Positions 1 through 9,093 of a stretch of 33,223 nt of DNA are shown here, one piece after another. The stretch comes from Draconibacterium sp. (GTDB lineage: Bacteria; Bacteroidota; Bacteroidia; Bacteroidales; Prolixibacteraceae): positions 1 through 33,223 of the forward strand of contig JAUVDE010000002.1 of assembly GCA_030595485.1 (NCBI GenBank), in the 5' to 3' direction. A program made the position numbers and the translations under genes. The notes under the pieces are model-generated. The model saw nothing but the letters and a program-made list of their open reading frames with translations, made no database searches and was not told where the DNA came from. The first letter of the stretch is position 1. The number at the start of each line of letters is the position of its first letter.

Positions 1-2900
1 ATAGGTCGCAACCTCGATTTTCCCGCTTCAACAATTGCATCCTTAACCTTTTTCCCTTCTGTAATCAGCAAATTGTACTTGGACAGAAAAACCACGGCAT
101 CGTTAACAATAACACCGGTAAGTGCAATTATACCAAACAGACTTAAAATTGAAAGTGGCTTACCATGTAAACCATGCCCCCAAATAGCACCTAATATTGA
201 TATCGGGATCATTATTAAAATAATAATAGGCTGCTCGAAAGATTTAAAGCTTACCATTAAAATGAATATAATAGCTAAGAACGCCATTGGAAATAGGAAC
301 ATTAAGTCGCCCATATTACGCTGACTTTCTTTTTGCTGTCCCTGAAATTCAACGGAAATTCCCGGATACATCATTTTTAATTCCGGTATTACTTCGGTTT
401 TCACTAATTCTAAAACTTCGCTTACTGAAGCATCGGGGTCAACCATATCAGCATTTATACGAATTTCGCGTTTACCATTAAAGCGATTAATATTTACCGG
501 TCCACGTTTCATATCGTAATCCACTAACTCCATTAATGGGAAATCACCTGCCTGAGTTTGAATTTTCATTTTTTCCAACTGCCCAATTCGCTCACGACCT
601 TCGGCTGGGTAACGCACCCAAATCCGTAATTCGTCGCGACCAACCTGAAGACGTTGTGCCTGCCCACCATAAAAAGCCTGTCGCACCTGGTTGGCGATAT
701 AACTTTCGTTTAATCCCAACATATAGGCTTGAGGTTTCAGCTCTAACAGAATTTCCTGTTTACCCATGGCATTGGTATTAATCACATCTTTTAGCTGCGG
801 ATATTCCATTAATTTTGCCAATAAAAAGTCGCGCCCGGCTTCCAACTCCTGAATATTTCGAGAAAGTAAACCGATGGAAACAGGATCGCCAAAACGGCTT
901 CTAGCTCCAATAGTAAATTTTTCGGCCTCGGATACGAGACCCGTTTTTTGACGAATGCGTTGAATAATATCGAAAGAACTAATTCCGGTTTCTTCAGAGT
1001 TTCGAGGCGAGACATCGACACTACCTGTGTGAGCACCATTTTCTTGTCCGCTAAAACCTGAGCCCAAAAGAATAATACTGTTTTCAATTATTGGTAGCGT
1101 GTCGTTGTATTCTTCCATTAATTCTTCATTCACCACCCAAACAATACTGTCAAAACGCTCCAAATATTCCAAGGTTTGTTTTTCACCCGAACCCGGCGCA
1201 AAAGCAATGTTTATATTAAATGAATCGAATTCCATGCGGGGGAAGAAAGTTGTTTTAATTAATTGCCCCCCAATTAGTCCGCCAGTAATAACCATCATTG
1301 CCACCGGAACAGCAAGAGCAATGTAACGCCATTCGATTACCACTTTAATTACCCGGTCGTAAGCATAATCGCGTAACCAGGTAAAAAAACGTTCGATATA
1401 TTTTTTTAAGCCCTTTGTTTTTTTGTTTAATCGTTGACGATTTAAAACTTGTTTGTTACCCAAGTGTGCCGGGAGTACAAAAAATGCTTCGATTAAAGAA
1501 ACCAGCAAACTAAAGATTACAATCAAAGCCATTTCATACATCATTTCCATTCGTCCTGTAATGAGAATTAATGGAATAAAGGCAACAACAGTAGTTAAAA
1601 CAGAAGTGGTAACTGCCGGAATAACTTCAACAGTACCATCAACAGCTGCCCGCATGGGTTTTTTCCCGCGTTCAAAATGCTGGAAAATATTCTCGCCAAT
1701 TACAATTCCATCGTCAACCAGAATACCAATTACCAAAATCATTCCGAACAAGGACATCATATTAATAGTAACCCCCATCAAATTCACAATGATAAACATA
1801 CCCAAGAAAGACGCTGGAATACCCCAAGCTACCCACAACGAAAGACGCGTGCTTAACATCATTCCTAAAATAAGTACCACAAGAATTAAACCTGTTCCAC
1901 CATTTCGATAAAGCAAATCCAATCGGGTTCCCAGAATATCGAGAAAAGAACGTGATAAGATTAATTCAACACCTTGATCTTTAGCATTAAAATCTGTCAC
2001 ATATTCTTTTACATACTTGTCAATGTCATCTAAATCTTCAGTAATTAATTTCATCACAGTCATGCTAATCAAGGGATTTCCATTTTCGAGAGCCTTATTA
2101 GGCACATCCGAAAACTTCTTTTTCACCTCGGCAATGTCACTTATTCTTATTACACTACCATCAAGATTTGCACGTAAAACAATATTTCCGATTTTATTCG
2201 GATCGGCACTTCGCGAACGTAAGCGAATTAAAAGTTCTTCTTCCTCCGAACGAATTTGACCACCGGAAACATCACGATTATTTTGGGCAATAGCATTCTG
2301 AATTTCAGTAAAAGTAAAACCATATCGCAAAAGGTCTTCTTCGTGCGCTTCAACAGAAATTTCCAATGCCGGGAATCCGGAAATATTAACTTGACTCATA
2401 AGTCCCGACGCCAAAAATTCTTCTTCAATTTGCTGGGCGTAACTTTTTAAAGTCATTAAATCAACATCGCCTGTAACAAGTATTCTGGCTGCTGGAGATG
2501 AAGTACGAGACTTGGATACAATTGGGCGTTCGGCTGCTGTTGGCAAAGCCGAAATACCATCTACGGCATTTTTCACTTCAATCAAGGCCTCGTCAACATC
2601 GTAATGAGGTTGAATTTCGATGCTAACCCTTGCACTGTTTTCCGAAGAAACAGAGTTAATTTCGTAGATACCCGGAATAGAACGAACCGCTTCTTCAATT
2701 CGCGAAGTTACTCCTTCTTCCATTTCAATTGGCGATGCTCCCGGGTACATAACCCGAACACTCAACATATGTGATTCCCGTTCGGGAAAGAACGACTTCT
2801 TCATAGAGAAGAGACTAATGCCTCCAACTATTATTAGAAAAAGAAGTATCAGGTTGGCATAAAATGGAAACCTTACAAAGATTTCAACTATTTTTTTCAT
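1..2900 (-). CDS. RND efflux transporter permease subunit (C-terminus beyond the left edge)
   Basis: Inner-membrane proton-driven pump of the resistance-nodulation-division family, which would export small molecules together with the adaptor encoded just upstream. The reading frame is open from the ATG at 2900 to the window edge (about 966 residues; the family is usually 1000-1100). It starts with a short cytoplasmic MKKIVEIF segment and a first membrane helix. The helix-4 proton-relay pair is visible as VDDGIVIGEN with Asp396 and Asp397. The helix-10 motif is GVIVNDAVVF, with Asn933 where E. coli AcrB has Lys940. The two large periplasmic porter loops lie between the helix blocks. The start is 11 bases after the adaptor stop, so the two are co-transcribed. 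An outer-membrane TolC-type partner is not in the window and may lie beyond the left edge. The substrate cannot be inferred. Confidence 0.93.
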   Translation of the reverse strand, partial: MKKIVEIFVRFPFYANLILLFLIIVGGISLFSMKKSFFPERESHMLSVRVMYPGASPIEMEEGVTSRIEEAVRSIPGIYEINSVSSENSARVSIEIQPHYDVDEALIEVKNAVDGISALPTAAERPIVSKSRTSSPAARILVTGDVDLMTLKSYAQQIEEEFLASGLMSQVNISGFPALEISVEAHEEDLLRYGFTFTEIQNAIAQNNRDVSGGQIRSEEEELLIRLRSRSADPNKIGNIVLRANLDGSVIRISDIAEVKKKFSDVPNKALENGNPLISMTVMKLITEDLDDIDKYVKEYVTDFNAKDQGVELILSRSFLDILGTRLDLLYRNGGTGLILVVLILGMMLSTRLSLWVAWGIPASFLGMFIIVNLMGVTINMMSLFGMILVIGILVDDGIVIGENIFQHFERGKKPMRAAVDGTVEVIPAVTTSVLTTVVAFIPLILITGRMEMMYEMALIVIFSLLVSLIEAFFVLPAHLGNKQVLNRQRLNKKTKGLKKYIERFFTWLRDYAYDRVIKVVIEWRYIALAVPVAMMVITGGLIGGQLIKTTFFPRMEFDSFNINIAFAPGSGEKQTLEYLERFDSIVWVVNEELMEEYNDTLPIIENSIILLGSGFSGQENGAHTGSVDVSPRNSEETGISSFDIIQRIRQKTGLVSEAEKFTIGARSRFGDPVSIGLLSRNIQELEAGRDFLLAKLMEYPQLKDVINTNAMGKQEILLELKPQAYMLGLNESYIANQVRQAFYGGQAQRLQVGRDELRIWVRYPAEGRERIGQLEKMKIQTQAGDFPLMELVDYDMKRGPVNINRFNGKREIRINADMVDPDASVSEVLELVKTEVIPELKMMYPGISVEFQGQQKESQRNMGDLMFLFPMAFLAIIFILMVSFKSFEQPIIILIMIPISILGAIWGHGLHGKPLSILSLFGIIALTGVIVNDAVVFLSKYNLLITEGKKVKDAIVEAGKSRLRP

Positions 2901-2911
2901 CTTAAAGTCTC

Positions 2912-4117
2912 TTATTTTGTTTGTGGTTTCCCTTGTCCTTCACCTGACTTTTGTCCGCCTTTTCCTTTACTTTGTTGCTTGGCTTGTTCTTCTCCCACAA
3001 TTCCAACAGGCATATTTTCTTTAACATTAATTAATGGCTCAACCACTATTTTTGTACCTACTTCAATACCATTAAAAATCAATGTAGTTTCATTTCGTTT
3101 CAGCACATTAATTTCACGTTTTTTTAGTTTGCCATCAACAATTGCGTAAACAGTACTGGTATTAAAAACACAATTTCGTGGAATTTCCATTGCGTCATTA
3201 ATATTTTGCCCCGGAAACTCTACCATTTTAGACTCACCTGTTAAAAGTTCATCGTTTGCCGAACTGGTCACATGCACGAATACACTGCGGGATTGAGTGT
3301 TTATTTCGATAAAATCAGCTTTTCGAACTACTGTTCCTTTCTTTTTCGAACTCCGGTCTCTCGAGAACACATTAACTTTATCACCAATTTTTATCCATTT
3401 GCTTTCGCTGTTCGGAACCGGAACTTCAACTTCTACATGATCGGTACGAATCATTTTAGCAATTTGCCCACCAATGTTTACGTATCCACCAACCTCAAAA
3501 TTAACTTGTGTAAATGTTCCGTTAAAAGGGGCATAAAGCGAATGACGTTGCAGCCTAAGCTCATCTTGTTTAATACCATAGTATTCGCTGAACACATTTC
3601 GGCTGGCTAAAAATATTTTTAGCTTTTCATCTTTTACCACCGGCATTTCCGGAATATTATCGTCTAAATCAATGGCTCTGAAAAACATCTCGTAAGCATT
3701 TAAATGTTGCGGATAATCAACTTTCATATCAGGCAACAACGAAGTCATGGTAGTTAAGAATTTACTCATTCTGGCTTTTAATGCCAACTCTACTTCATCT
3801 TTATAAATTTCGGCAAGTAATTGTCCCTTTTTAAACGATGTCCCTTTGCGCAAAGCAACTGCTCCAGGCTCAATTTTTCCCGATGCTTCCGATACCAGCG
3901 TAACCTGGCTACCCGACACTGCCCGTCCTTGTTTTACAAGTGGTGATACGATTTTGGAATAGTTTACAGTTTCGGCTTTTACGAAACGTTTCATCTCCAC
4001 CTCAGGCCTTTTCTTTTGTTCAGGCTTCATCGATACAAATAATTTGGAAAGAGCTGCCGAACCCCCTAATAGAATAATAAGGGCGACAACAATAAAAGTA
4101 ACTTTTCTCCAACTCAT
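2912..4117 (-). CDS. RND efflux periplasmic adaptor subunit (membrane fusion protein)
   Basis: 401-residue adaptor linking the inner-membrane RND pump to an outer-membrane channel. A single N-terminal membrane anchor (about residues 7-27) is followed by a basic periplasmic segment, a split biotinyl-lipoyl-like domain (SGKIEPGAVALRKGTSFKKG near residues 80-100, and a matching half near residue 200 with LYAPFNGTF), a short hairpin and a C-terminal beta-barrel and membrane-proximal region. The tail (last 25 residues) is low-complexity Lys/Gln/Gly. It is the first gene of a minus-strand two-gene unit with the permease. The hairpin insertion (about 100-170) is longer than a minimal lipoyl hairpin. 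Family assignment is firm; the substrate is unknown. Confidence 0.92.
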   Translation of the reverse strand: MSWRKVTFIVVALIILLGGSAALSKLFVSMKPEQKKRPEVEMKRFVKAETVNYSKIVSPLVKQGRAVSGSQVTLVSEASGKIEPGAVALRKGTSFKKGQLLAEIYKDEVELALKARMSKFLTTMTSLLPDMKVDYPQHLNAYEMFFRAIDLDDNIPEMPVVKDEKLKIFLASRNVFSEYYGIKQDELRLQRHSLYAPFNGTFTQVNFEVGGYVNIGGQIAKMIRTDHVEVEVPVPNSESKWIKIGDKVNVFSRDRSSKKKGTVVRKADFIEINTQSRSVFVHVTSSANDELLTGESKMVEFPGQNINDAMEIPRNCVFNTSTVYAIVDGKLKKREINVLKRNETTLIFNGIEVGTKIVVEPLINVKENMPVGIVGEEQAKQQSKGKGGQKSGEGQGKPQTK

Positions 4118-4378
4118 GGTTATATTATATTTTTGAGTGTTTTACTAATTTAGGTTATTTCATCGCATTTGAAAGTAGCTGCAAAAATCCATAAAATTTT
4201 CGAACTAGAAATGATTATTCTACACTTTTAATAGTTTCGATGATAATATTTTATTGATGACCAACTTAGTTGTTCAAAAACAATGAGACTTATACAAGCA
4301 ACAAAGGTTTAAAATAATTGGTCACTTTTTTCACGCTGCTACTACATTAACATCGTAATAACATTATCCGTATAAACG

Positions 4379-4402
4379 ATTAGCACAAATTTTAATGCTA
4401 AT
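4379..4402. promoter_or_regulatory. Inverted repeat, candidate operator
   Basis: ATTAGCA and its exact complement TGCTAAT are separated by 10 bases. The repeat sits about 26 bases upstream of the TTG box of the promoter at 4428-4454, and also upstream of the divergent efflux genes. A role as a regulator binding site is an inference from symmetry and position only; the AT-rich background makes chance possible. Confidence 0.3.
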
Positions 4403-4427
4403 TGAACAAATTAGACATGCCCCACCG

Positions 4428-4454
4428 TTGACCTTTTTAGATAATTTAACTTTG
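4428..4454 (+). promoter_or_regulatory. Candidate Bacteroidota promoter P1 upstream of nadB
   Basis: TTG at 4428-4430, 16 bases, then TAACTTTG at 4447-4454, matching the TAnnTTTG element of Bacteroidota primary sigma factors. Transcription would start near 4460, which leaves about 165 bases of leader before nadB and makes the 4459 ORF almost leaderless. Confidence 0.55.
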
Positions 4455-4458
4455 ATTT

Positions 4459-4641
4459 ATGCGCATGACTAACACACTTTCACTTAGCAAACAAACAGAA
4501 GGTTTGCTATCTGAAAATTATATTTCCCTTTTACAAAGCTGTACCGACAAATTAAATGGAACTCAGGTTATTTGCTTAAAAGAAATATTAACTTTGCACG
4601 CTCGTTTGCAGAAAGCTATAAAAATAGATGCAAGTACTTGA
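4459..4641 (+). CDS. Doubtful 60-residue leader ORF upstream of nadB
   Basis: A short open frame (MRMTNTLSLSK... to ...IKIDAST) that overlaps the nadB start by 14 bases in another frame. I recognise no family, signal peptide or membrane helix. Its ATG lies only a few bases from the expected P1 start site, and the second candidate promoter (4589-4596) falls inside it. It may be a leader peptide, untranslated leader, or chance. Included at low confidence because it fills the only sizeable gap before nadB. Confidence 0.15.
   Translation: MRMTNTLSLSKQTEGLLSENYISLLQSCTDKLNGTQVICLKEILTLHARLQKAIKIDAST
4571..4596 (+). promoter_or_regulatory. nadB: Candidate Bacteroidota promoter P2 for nadB
   Basis: TAACTTTG at 4589-4596 is a second exact TAnnTTTG match and shares the nine bases TTAACTTTG with P1. 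A TTTG lies 14 bases upstream (4571-4574), somewhat short of the usual spacing. Transcription would start near 4603, about 25 bases before the nadB ATG. Confidence 0.5.
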
Positions 4642-6199
4642 ATTTGATACGGTTGTAATAGGTAGTGGTTTGGCCGGGTTGTCCGCTGCTTACCACTCTT
4701 CGAAGTTTGGCTCGGTTGCTATTGTCACAAAATCGCAACTCGACACCAGTAACTCGTATTATGCACAAGGCGGCATAGCTGTAGCCATCAACAAAGACGA
4801 TTCGCCCGAACAACATGCTCATGACACTTTTGTTACTGGCCGCGGCATTTGCGACCACGATGCTGTTAATGTTTTAGTTAACGAAGGCAAAGAACGTGTT
4901 ATGGAACTGATTGACATGGGAATGTCTTTCGATAAAGAAGACGACGACTATGTACTTGGTCTTGAAGGAGGACATACCAAACGACGAATTTTACATGCTG
5001 GTGGCGATGCTACCGGAAAAGAGCTTACTTGTTTTTTATTGAATCTGACAAAAGAACAAAAAAATGTTCAGCCCTTTGAATTTGTGGCTGCCATTAAATT
5101 GCTACACAATAACAATTGTATGTTTGGTGTGCAAGCTTACGACTTTAAAACCAATAAGAATATCGTTTTCAAAACGAAAGCTGTAATTCTTGCCACTGGA
5201 GGTTTATCGCGTGTATTTGCACGATCAACCAATCCGCATACTGCCACAGGCGACGGAATTGCAATGGCATACGAAGCCGGGGCTAAACTTGCCGATATGG
5301 AATTTATTCAATTTCATCCTTCGGCACTTTATGTTCCCAACAAAGAAGCTTATTTAATAAGTGAAGCTGTTCGTGGCGAAGGAGCCTGGTTGTTAAACAA
5401 CAAAGGCGAACGGTTTATGAAAGACATTCACCCTTTGGCAGAACTTGCTCCGCGCGATGTGGTGGCTTACAGCATTTTTCGTCAAATTCAAAAATCGGAC
5501 AAAAAACATATTTACCTTTCGGTAAAACATCTCGACAAAGAAAAAATACGGAAACGTTTTCAGAATATCGACCGCCATTTAAAAGAATACGGTTTTAATT
5601 TAACCGAAGACTTATTACCAATTGCACCGGCAGCACATTATATGGTAGGTGGTGTGCGCACAAACCTCGATGCTGAAACGAATATTGCGGGTCTGTTTGT
5701 TTGTGGTGAAGTAGCTTCGACAGGTGTAATGGGAGCTAACCGACTGGCTAGCAACTCACTTTTAGAATGTTTGGTTTTTGGAAAACGTGCCAGTGAAAAA
5801 GCTGCAAAATTAAAAGCACCAAGCTGTAGCATGAAAATGCCGGAACCCATTCAATTAAATACAGATAACGAAAAACTATTTCTTACTCACCAAAATGAGT
5901 TGGCCAGTTTAATGACCGAAAATTTAGGGATTGTTAGAAATAAGAAATCTTTGGAATTTGCGTTATCACGTATTAGCGAAATTAAGAACGAGTTTAGCAA
6001 TAATGGAAACGAATACAATTTAATTAAAATCAGGAATGCAGCGAGCATTTGCAAACTAATTGCACAAGCAGCCTTGATTCGGGAAGAAAGCAGAGGAGGA
6101 CACATCAGGGAAGATTTCCAGAAAGAGAGCCCTGATTTGAAGAAACATATTATTCAACAAAAAAACGAAAACATTCATTTTGAACCCATAAGAGAATAA
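4628..6199 (+). CDS. nadB: L-aspartate oxidase
   Basis: FAD enzyme that oxidises L-aspartate to iminoaspartate, the first step of de novo NAD synthesis. It is 523 residues, close to the usual 530-540. The N-terminal dinucleotide-binding motif GSGLAGLSAAY is at about residues 12-22. The succinate-dehydrogenase-like active-site stretch with STNPHTATGDG is near 200-211, FHPSAL near 228, and the C-terminal flavin motif ANRLASNSLLE near 370. The helical C-terminal domain ends in EESRGGHIREDF, typical of NadB. The ATG at 4628 fits the family start and lies about 25 bases after promoter P2. nadC follows after 4 bases. nadA (quinolinate synthase), the enzyme acting between NadB and NadC, is not in the window. 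Confidence 0.96.
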   Translation: MQVLEFDTVVIGSGLAGLSAAYHSSKFGSVAIVTKSQLDTSNSYYAQGGIAVAINKDDSPEQHAHDTFVTGRGICDHDAVNVLVNEGKERVMELIDMGMSFDKEDDDYVLGLEGGHTKRRILHAGGDATGKELTCFLLNLTKEQKNVQPFEFVAAIKLLHNNNCMFGVQAYDFKTNKNIVFKTKAVILATGGLSRVFARSTNPHTATGDGIAMAYEAGAKLADMEFIQFHPSALYVPNKEAYLISEAVRGEGAWLLNNKGERFMKDIHPLAELAPRDVVAYSIFRQIQKSDKKHIYLSVKHLDKEKIRKRFQNIDRHLKEYGFNLTEDLLPIAPAAHYMVGGVRTNLDAETNIAGLFVCGEVASTGVMGANRLASNSLLECLVFGKRASEKAAKLKAPSCSMKMPEPIQLNTDNEKLFLTHQNELASLMTENLGIVRNKKSLEFALSRISEIKNEFSNNGNEYNLIKIRNAASICKLIAQAALIREESRGGHIREDFQKESPDLKKHIIQQKNENIHFEPIRE

Positions 6200-6203
6200 A
6201 GCT

Positions 6204-7049
6204 ATGATGGACGAGAAAACATTAAAATCGGCCGAAGTGCTTTTTGATTTGGCTTATGCCGAAGATATTGGCTCCGGAGATATTACCACAAATAATCTGA
6301 TAGATCCTAACGATAATAAAACGGCACTTTTGGTAGCAAAAGAAGAAGGCGTAATTGCTGGCCTACCAGTTGTTGAAATGGTTTTTAAAAAATTCGATAA
6401 TAATCTGGAGTGGAAAGAGCTTTTACCCGATGGAAGCAAAGTAGTTCCGGGCGATGTTATTGCCGAGTTTAAAGGAAACTACAGGGCTTTATTAACCGGA
6501 GAAAGAAAGGCGTTGAATTTCTTGCAACGTTTATCGGGAGTTGCAACGTATGCCAACCTTTGTATGAAAGAAGTTGAAGGTACTAAAGTTGAAATACTGG
6601 ATACAAGAAAAACATTACCCGGCTATAGGCATCTAGATAAATATGCCGTTCGTATGGGTGGAGCATCGAATCACCGTTTTGGCTTGTACGACATGGTTAT
6701 GATTAAGGACAACCATATTCAAATTGCCGGTGGAATTACACAGGCGGTTGAAGCCATTCGAAAAAAAATACCGAAGAGTATAAAAATTGAAGTTGAAACA
6801 ACTACGATTGAACAGGTGAAAGAGGCTCTGGCAGCCGATGTGGACATTATCATGTTAGATAATATGCGGGCAACTTTAATGAAGGAATGTGTTCAGATTA
6901 TTGACCGTAGGGCTAAAGTTGAAGCTTCAGGGAATATGACTATCAAACGAATTCATAAGGTAGCACACACCGGAGTTGATTATATTTCGATTGGAGCACT
7001 AACCCACTCGGTAAAAGCTTTAGACATTAGCCAACGCATAATCGACTAA
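6204..7049 (+). CDS. nadC: Nicotinate-nucleotide pyrophosphorylase (carboxylating), quinolinate phosphoribosyltransferase
   Basis: Converts quinolinate and PRPP to nicotinate mononucleotide, CO2 and pyrophosphate in cytoplasmic NAD synthesis. The 281 residues match the family length. Diagnostic stretches are DIGSGDITT near residue 20, GERKALNFLQRLSGVAT near 98, TRKTLPGYR near 134 followed by KYAVRMGGASNHR (substrate-binding Arg, His and Lys), KIEVET near 194 and DIIMLDNM near 214. Two adjacent ATG codons open the frame; the first, 4 bases after nadB, is taken. The stop codon abuts the coaX start with no gap, so translation is probably coupled. Confidence 0.96.
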   Translation: MMDEKTLKSAEVLFDLAYAEDIGSGDITTNNLIDPNDNKTALLVAKEEGVIAGLPVVEMVFKKFDNNLEWKELLPDGSKVVPGDVIAEFKGNYRALLTGERKALNFLQRLSGVATYANLCMKEVEGTKVEILDTRKTLPGYRHLDKYAVRMGGASNHRFGLYDMVMIKDNHIQIAGGITQAVEAIRKKIPKSIKIEVETTTIEQVKEALAADVDIIMLDNMRATLMKECVQIIDRRAKVEASGNMTIKRIHKVAHTGVDYISIGALTHSVKALDISQRIID

Positions 7050-7781
7050 ATGAATCTGGTAATAGATATAGGTAATACGCGTACTAAGTTTTCGGTTTGT
7101 AACCGAGGCGATGTATTAATCACTGTTCCTGTTGATGAGTTTTTTCCATCGCATATCGATGTGTTGCAACTTGAATACGACGGACTTAACAGTGTTATAC
7201 TTTCGTCGGTAAAAGATTATTCTGCAGAGCTAAAAAAAGCACTTCAGAATAAATTTGAAACTTTTATTGAACTTACACACAACACGCCGCTGCCTATAGA
7301 TAACTGCTACAAATCGAAAGAAACTTTGGGAAAAGACAGAATTGCTGCCGTTGTTGGTGCATTCGATGTACATCCTGAAACAAACGTTCTTATAATTGAT
7401 GCAGGAACCGCTATTACTTACGATATACTAAGCGCCGAAGGAAAGTACCTTGGCGGTAATATTTCTCCTGGATTGGAAATGCGCTATAAAGCACTAAATC
7501 AATTTACGGGAAAACTACCAAAAATAGAGAAAGCAGAATTTAATAAATTATACGGGCAAACTACCGAGCAGGCAATTAGAGCCGGGGTACAAAATGGATT
7601 TGTGTACGAAGTAGACAGCACAATTACCTCATTTAAGGAATTTTATAATAATTTAAAAGTTATTATAACAGGGGGCGATGCTGAATTTTTTGATAAGAAA
7701 TTAAAAAATTCTTTCTTTGTACACTTTAATTTAACCAGCTTAGGTTTAAACCGCATCTTACAACATAATGGGGAGATTTAG
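7050..7781 (+). CDS. coaX: Type III pantothenate kinase
   Basis: Phosphorylates pantothenate, the first step of coenzyme A synthesis; the type III enzyme belongs to the ASKHA fold and is not feedback-inhibited by CoA. The 243-residue protein shows the N-terminal phosphate loop DIGNTRTKFSV (residues 5-15), GKDRIAAVVGAF near 94, the DAGTAITYD segment near 117 with the catalytic Asp and GGNISPGLEMRYKAL just after. The ATG follows directly on the nadC stop, and the 3' end overlaps the next gene by 14 bases. It joins the NAD genes to the downstream envelope genes in one transcription unit. Confidence 0.95.
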   Translation: MNLVIDIGNTRTKFSVCNRGDVLITVPVDEFFPSHIDVLQLEYDGLNSVILSSVKDYSAELKKALQNKFETFIELTHNTPLPIDNCYKSKETLGKDRIAAVVGAFDVHPETNVLIIDAGTAITYDILSAEGKYLGGNISPGLEMRYKALNQFTGKLPKIEKAEFNKLYGQTTEQAIRAGVQNGFVYEVDSTITSFKEFYNNLKVIITGGDAEFFDKKLKNSFFVHFNLTSLGLNRILQHNGEI

Positions 7782-9060
7782 TAGAGTAAGTTTTTTTATC
7801 GCCGGATTATTATTTATCCCGGCCGTATTATTTGCGCAATTTAATAATAGTACATCATCACCATATTCGCGATACGGATTAGGTGATTTGCATTCGTCAT
7901 CATTTGGACGTTCAGCAGCTATGGGAGGAGCAACTCTTGCCAGCCGTTATAACCTTCAAATAAATACGACTAATCCGGCTTCATACACAGCCATCGATTC
8001 GTTAAACTTTATATTCGAGTTTGGTATAGAAGGGCGTTTATCGAAATTCGAGACAGATGTGAGCAGCATGAAAACTAACGATGTAAACTTTAGTTATCTT
8101 GCCATGAGCTTTCGTATATCCGATAAACTAGCCAGTGCCATGGGCGTTAGTCCTTATTCTAATGTAGGTTACCAAGTAGTGGTAACTGACGAATTGCCTG
8201 AATCGGGAGCCTATCAAACCAGCTACAGTGGAACAGGTACAATTTCGAAGGCCTATATAGGGCTTGCCTACCAGCCAATTGATAATATATCAGTAGGTTT
8301 TAACCTTAGCTACTTATTTGGCCAGTTAGATCGAAACTCAGAGTTGATATTTGCCGATCCGAGTATGTATAGTGTTTACCGTTATTCTCAAATACGAATT
8401 CGCGACTTTTATTTCGATTTTGGACTTCAGGCTACTTTGCCGCTTAAAAATGACAAGGAAGTTACTTTTGCGGCAATATTTGCGAACCGACCCGATTTCA
8501 CTGAATTTGCCACAGACATCATTCAAAAACAATATTCGTATTATAATGGTCAGGCAACTGTTACCGATGTAGATACTATAAGCTTTCGCGAAGAAGAGCA
8601 AGGTGAGCTTGTTCTTCCTTACACTTTTGGTGGTGGACTATCTTTTAGGAAAAAGAATGTTTATGAGATAAATGTTGATTACATACATCAGAATTGGTCG
8701 GAAGCTACATTCTTTGGTGAACCCAGTCAATTCTTAACTGATTTAAATAAATTTGCAATTGGTGGAGAATGGATACCCGAAAAGTATTCAATCAGAAGTC
8801 TTGTGAAAAGAATCGCATATCGTGCCGGATTTAGGTATGAGCAAAGTTATCACGCTTTCGACGGTCATCAAATAAACGACTTTGGCATAAGTTTTGGTGT
8901 TGGAGTACCAATGTACCGATCGGCATCCACAATGAATATTGGATTCGAATTCGGGAAGAGAGGAACAACAGACTACAACTTGGTGCTCGAAAATTACGCA
9001 AAAGTTAATTTCAGTTTGAACTTGCATGACTTGTGGTTTATGAAGCGAAAAATTGATTAA
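7768..9060 (+). CDS. Predicted outer-membrane beta-barrel protein
   Basis: 430-residue protein of unknown function. A signal peptide (basic start, hydrophobic run, cleavage after LFAQ near residue 24) precedes a mature start, NNSTSSPYSRYGLGDL, that I associate with conserved Bacteroidota outer-membrane proteins. The rest has alternating aromatic and polar residues and ends in a series of short strands (MNIGFEFGKRG, YAKVNFSLNLHDLWF), consistent with a barrel. It overlaps coaX by 14 bases and is followed after 33 bases by a periplasmic TPR protein and lptC, which suggests a role in the outer membrane or cell envelope. A distant relation to FadL/PorV-type barrels is possible but unproven. Confidence 0.7.
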   Translation: MGRFSRVSFFIAGLLFIPAVLFAQFNNSTSSPYSRYGLGDLHSSSFGRSAAMGGATLASRYNLQINTTNPASYTAIDSLNFIFEFGIEGRLSKFETDVSSMKTNDVNFSYLAMSFRISDKLASAMGVSPYSNVGYQVVVTDELPESGAYQTSYSGTGTISKAYIGLAYQPIDNISVGFNLSYLFGQLDRNSELIFADPSMYSVYRYSQIRIRDFYFDFGLQATLPLKNDKEVTFAAIFANRPDFTEFATDIIQKQYSYYNGQATVTDVDTISFREEEQGELVLPYTFGGGLSFRKKNVYEINVDYIHQNWSEATFFGEPSQFLTDLNKFAIGGEWIPEKYSIRSLVKRIAYRAGFRYEQSYHAFDGHQINDFGISFGVGVPMYRSASTMNIGFEFGKRGTTDYNLVLENYAKVNFSLNLHDLWFMKRKID

Positions 9061-9093
9061 AATCGAAAAGAAAAAAATCAAAATAAAACTATT

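Larger units (their letters stand above)
4118..4458. other. Divergent intergenic region between the efflux operon and the nadB operon
   Basis: AT-rich stretch with no convincing gene on either strand. It holds a 7-base inverted repeat (4379-4402) and a Bacteroidota-type promoter at its right end. I looked for the complement of TAnnTTTG upstream of the minus-strand adaptor gene and found no good match, so the efflux promoter is not identified. No terminator-like hairpin was seen. Confidence 0.6.

Noticed and set aside
73..2450. Several plus-strand ORFs of 60-152 codons
   Set aside because: They are antisense to the continuous RND permease frame, with low-complexity Ile/Thr/Lys-rich products and no recognisable motifs.
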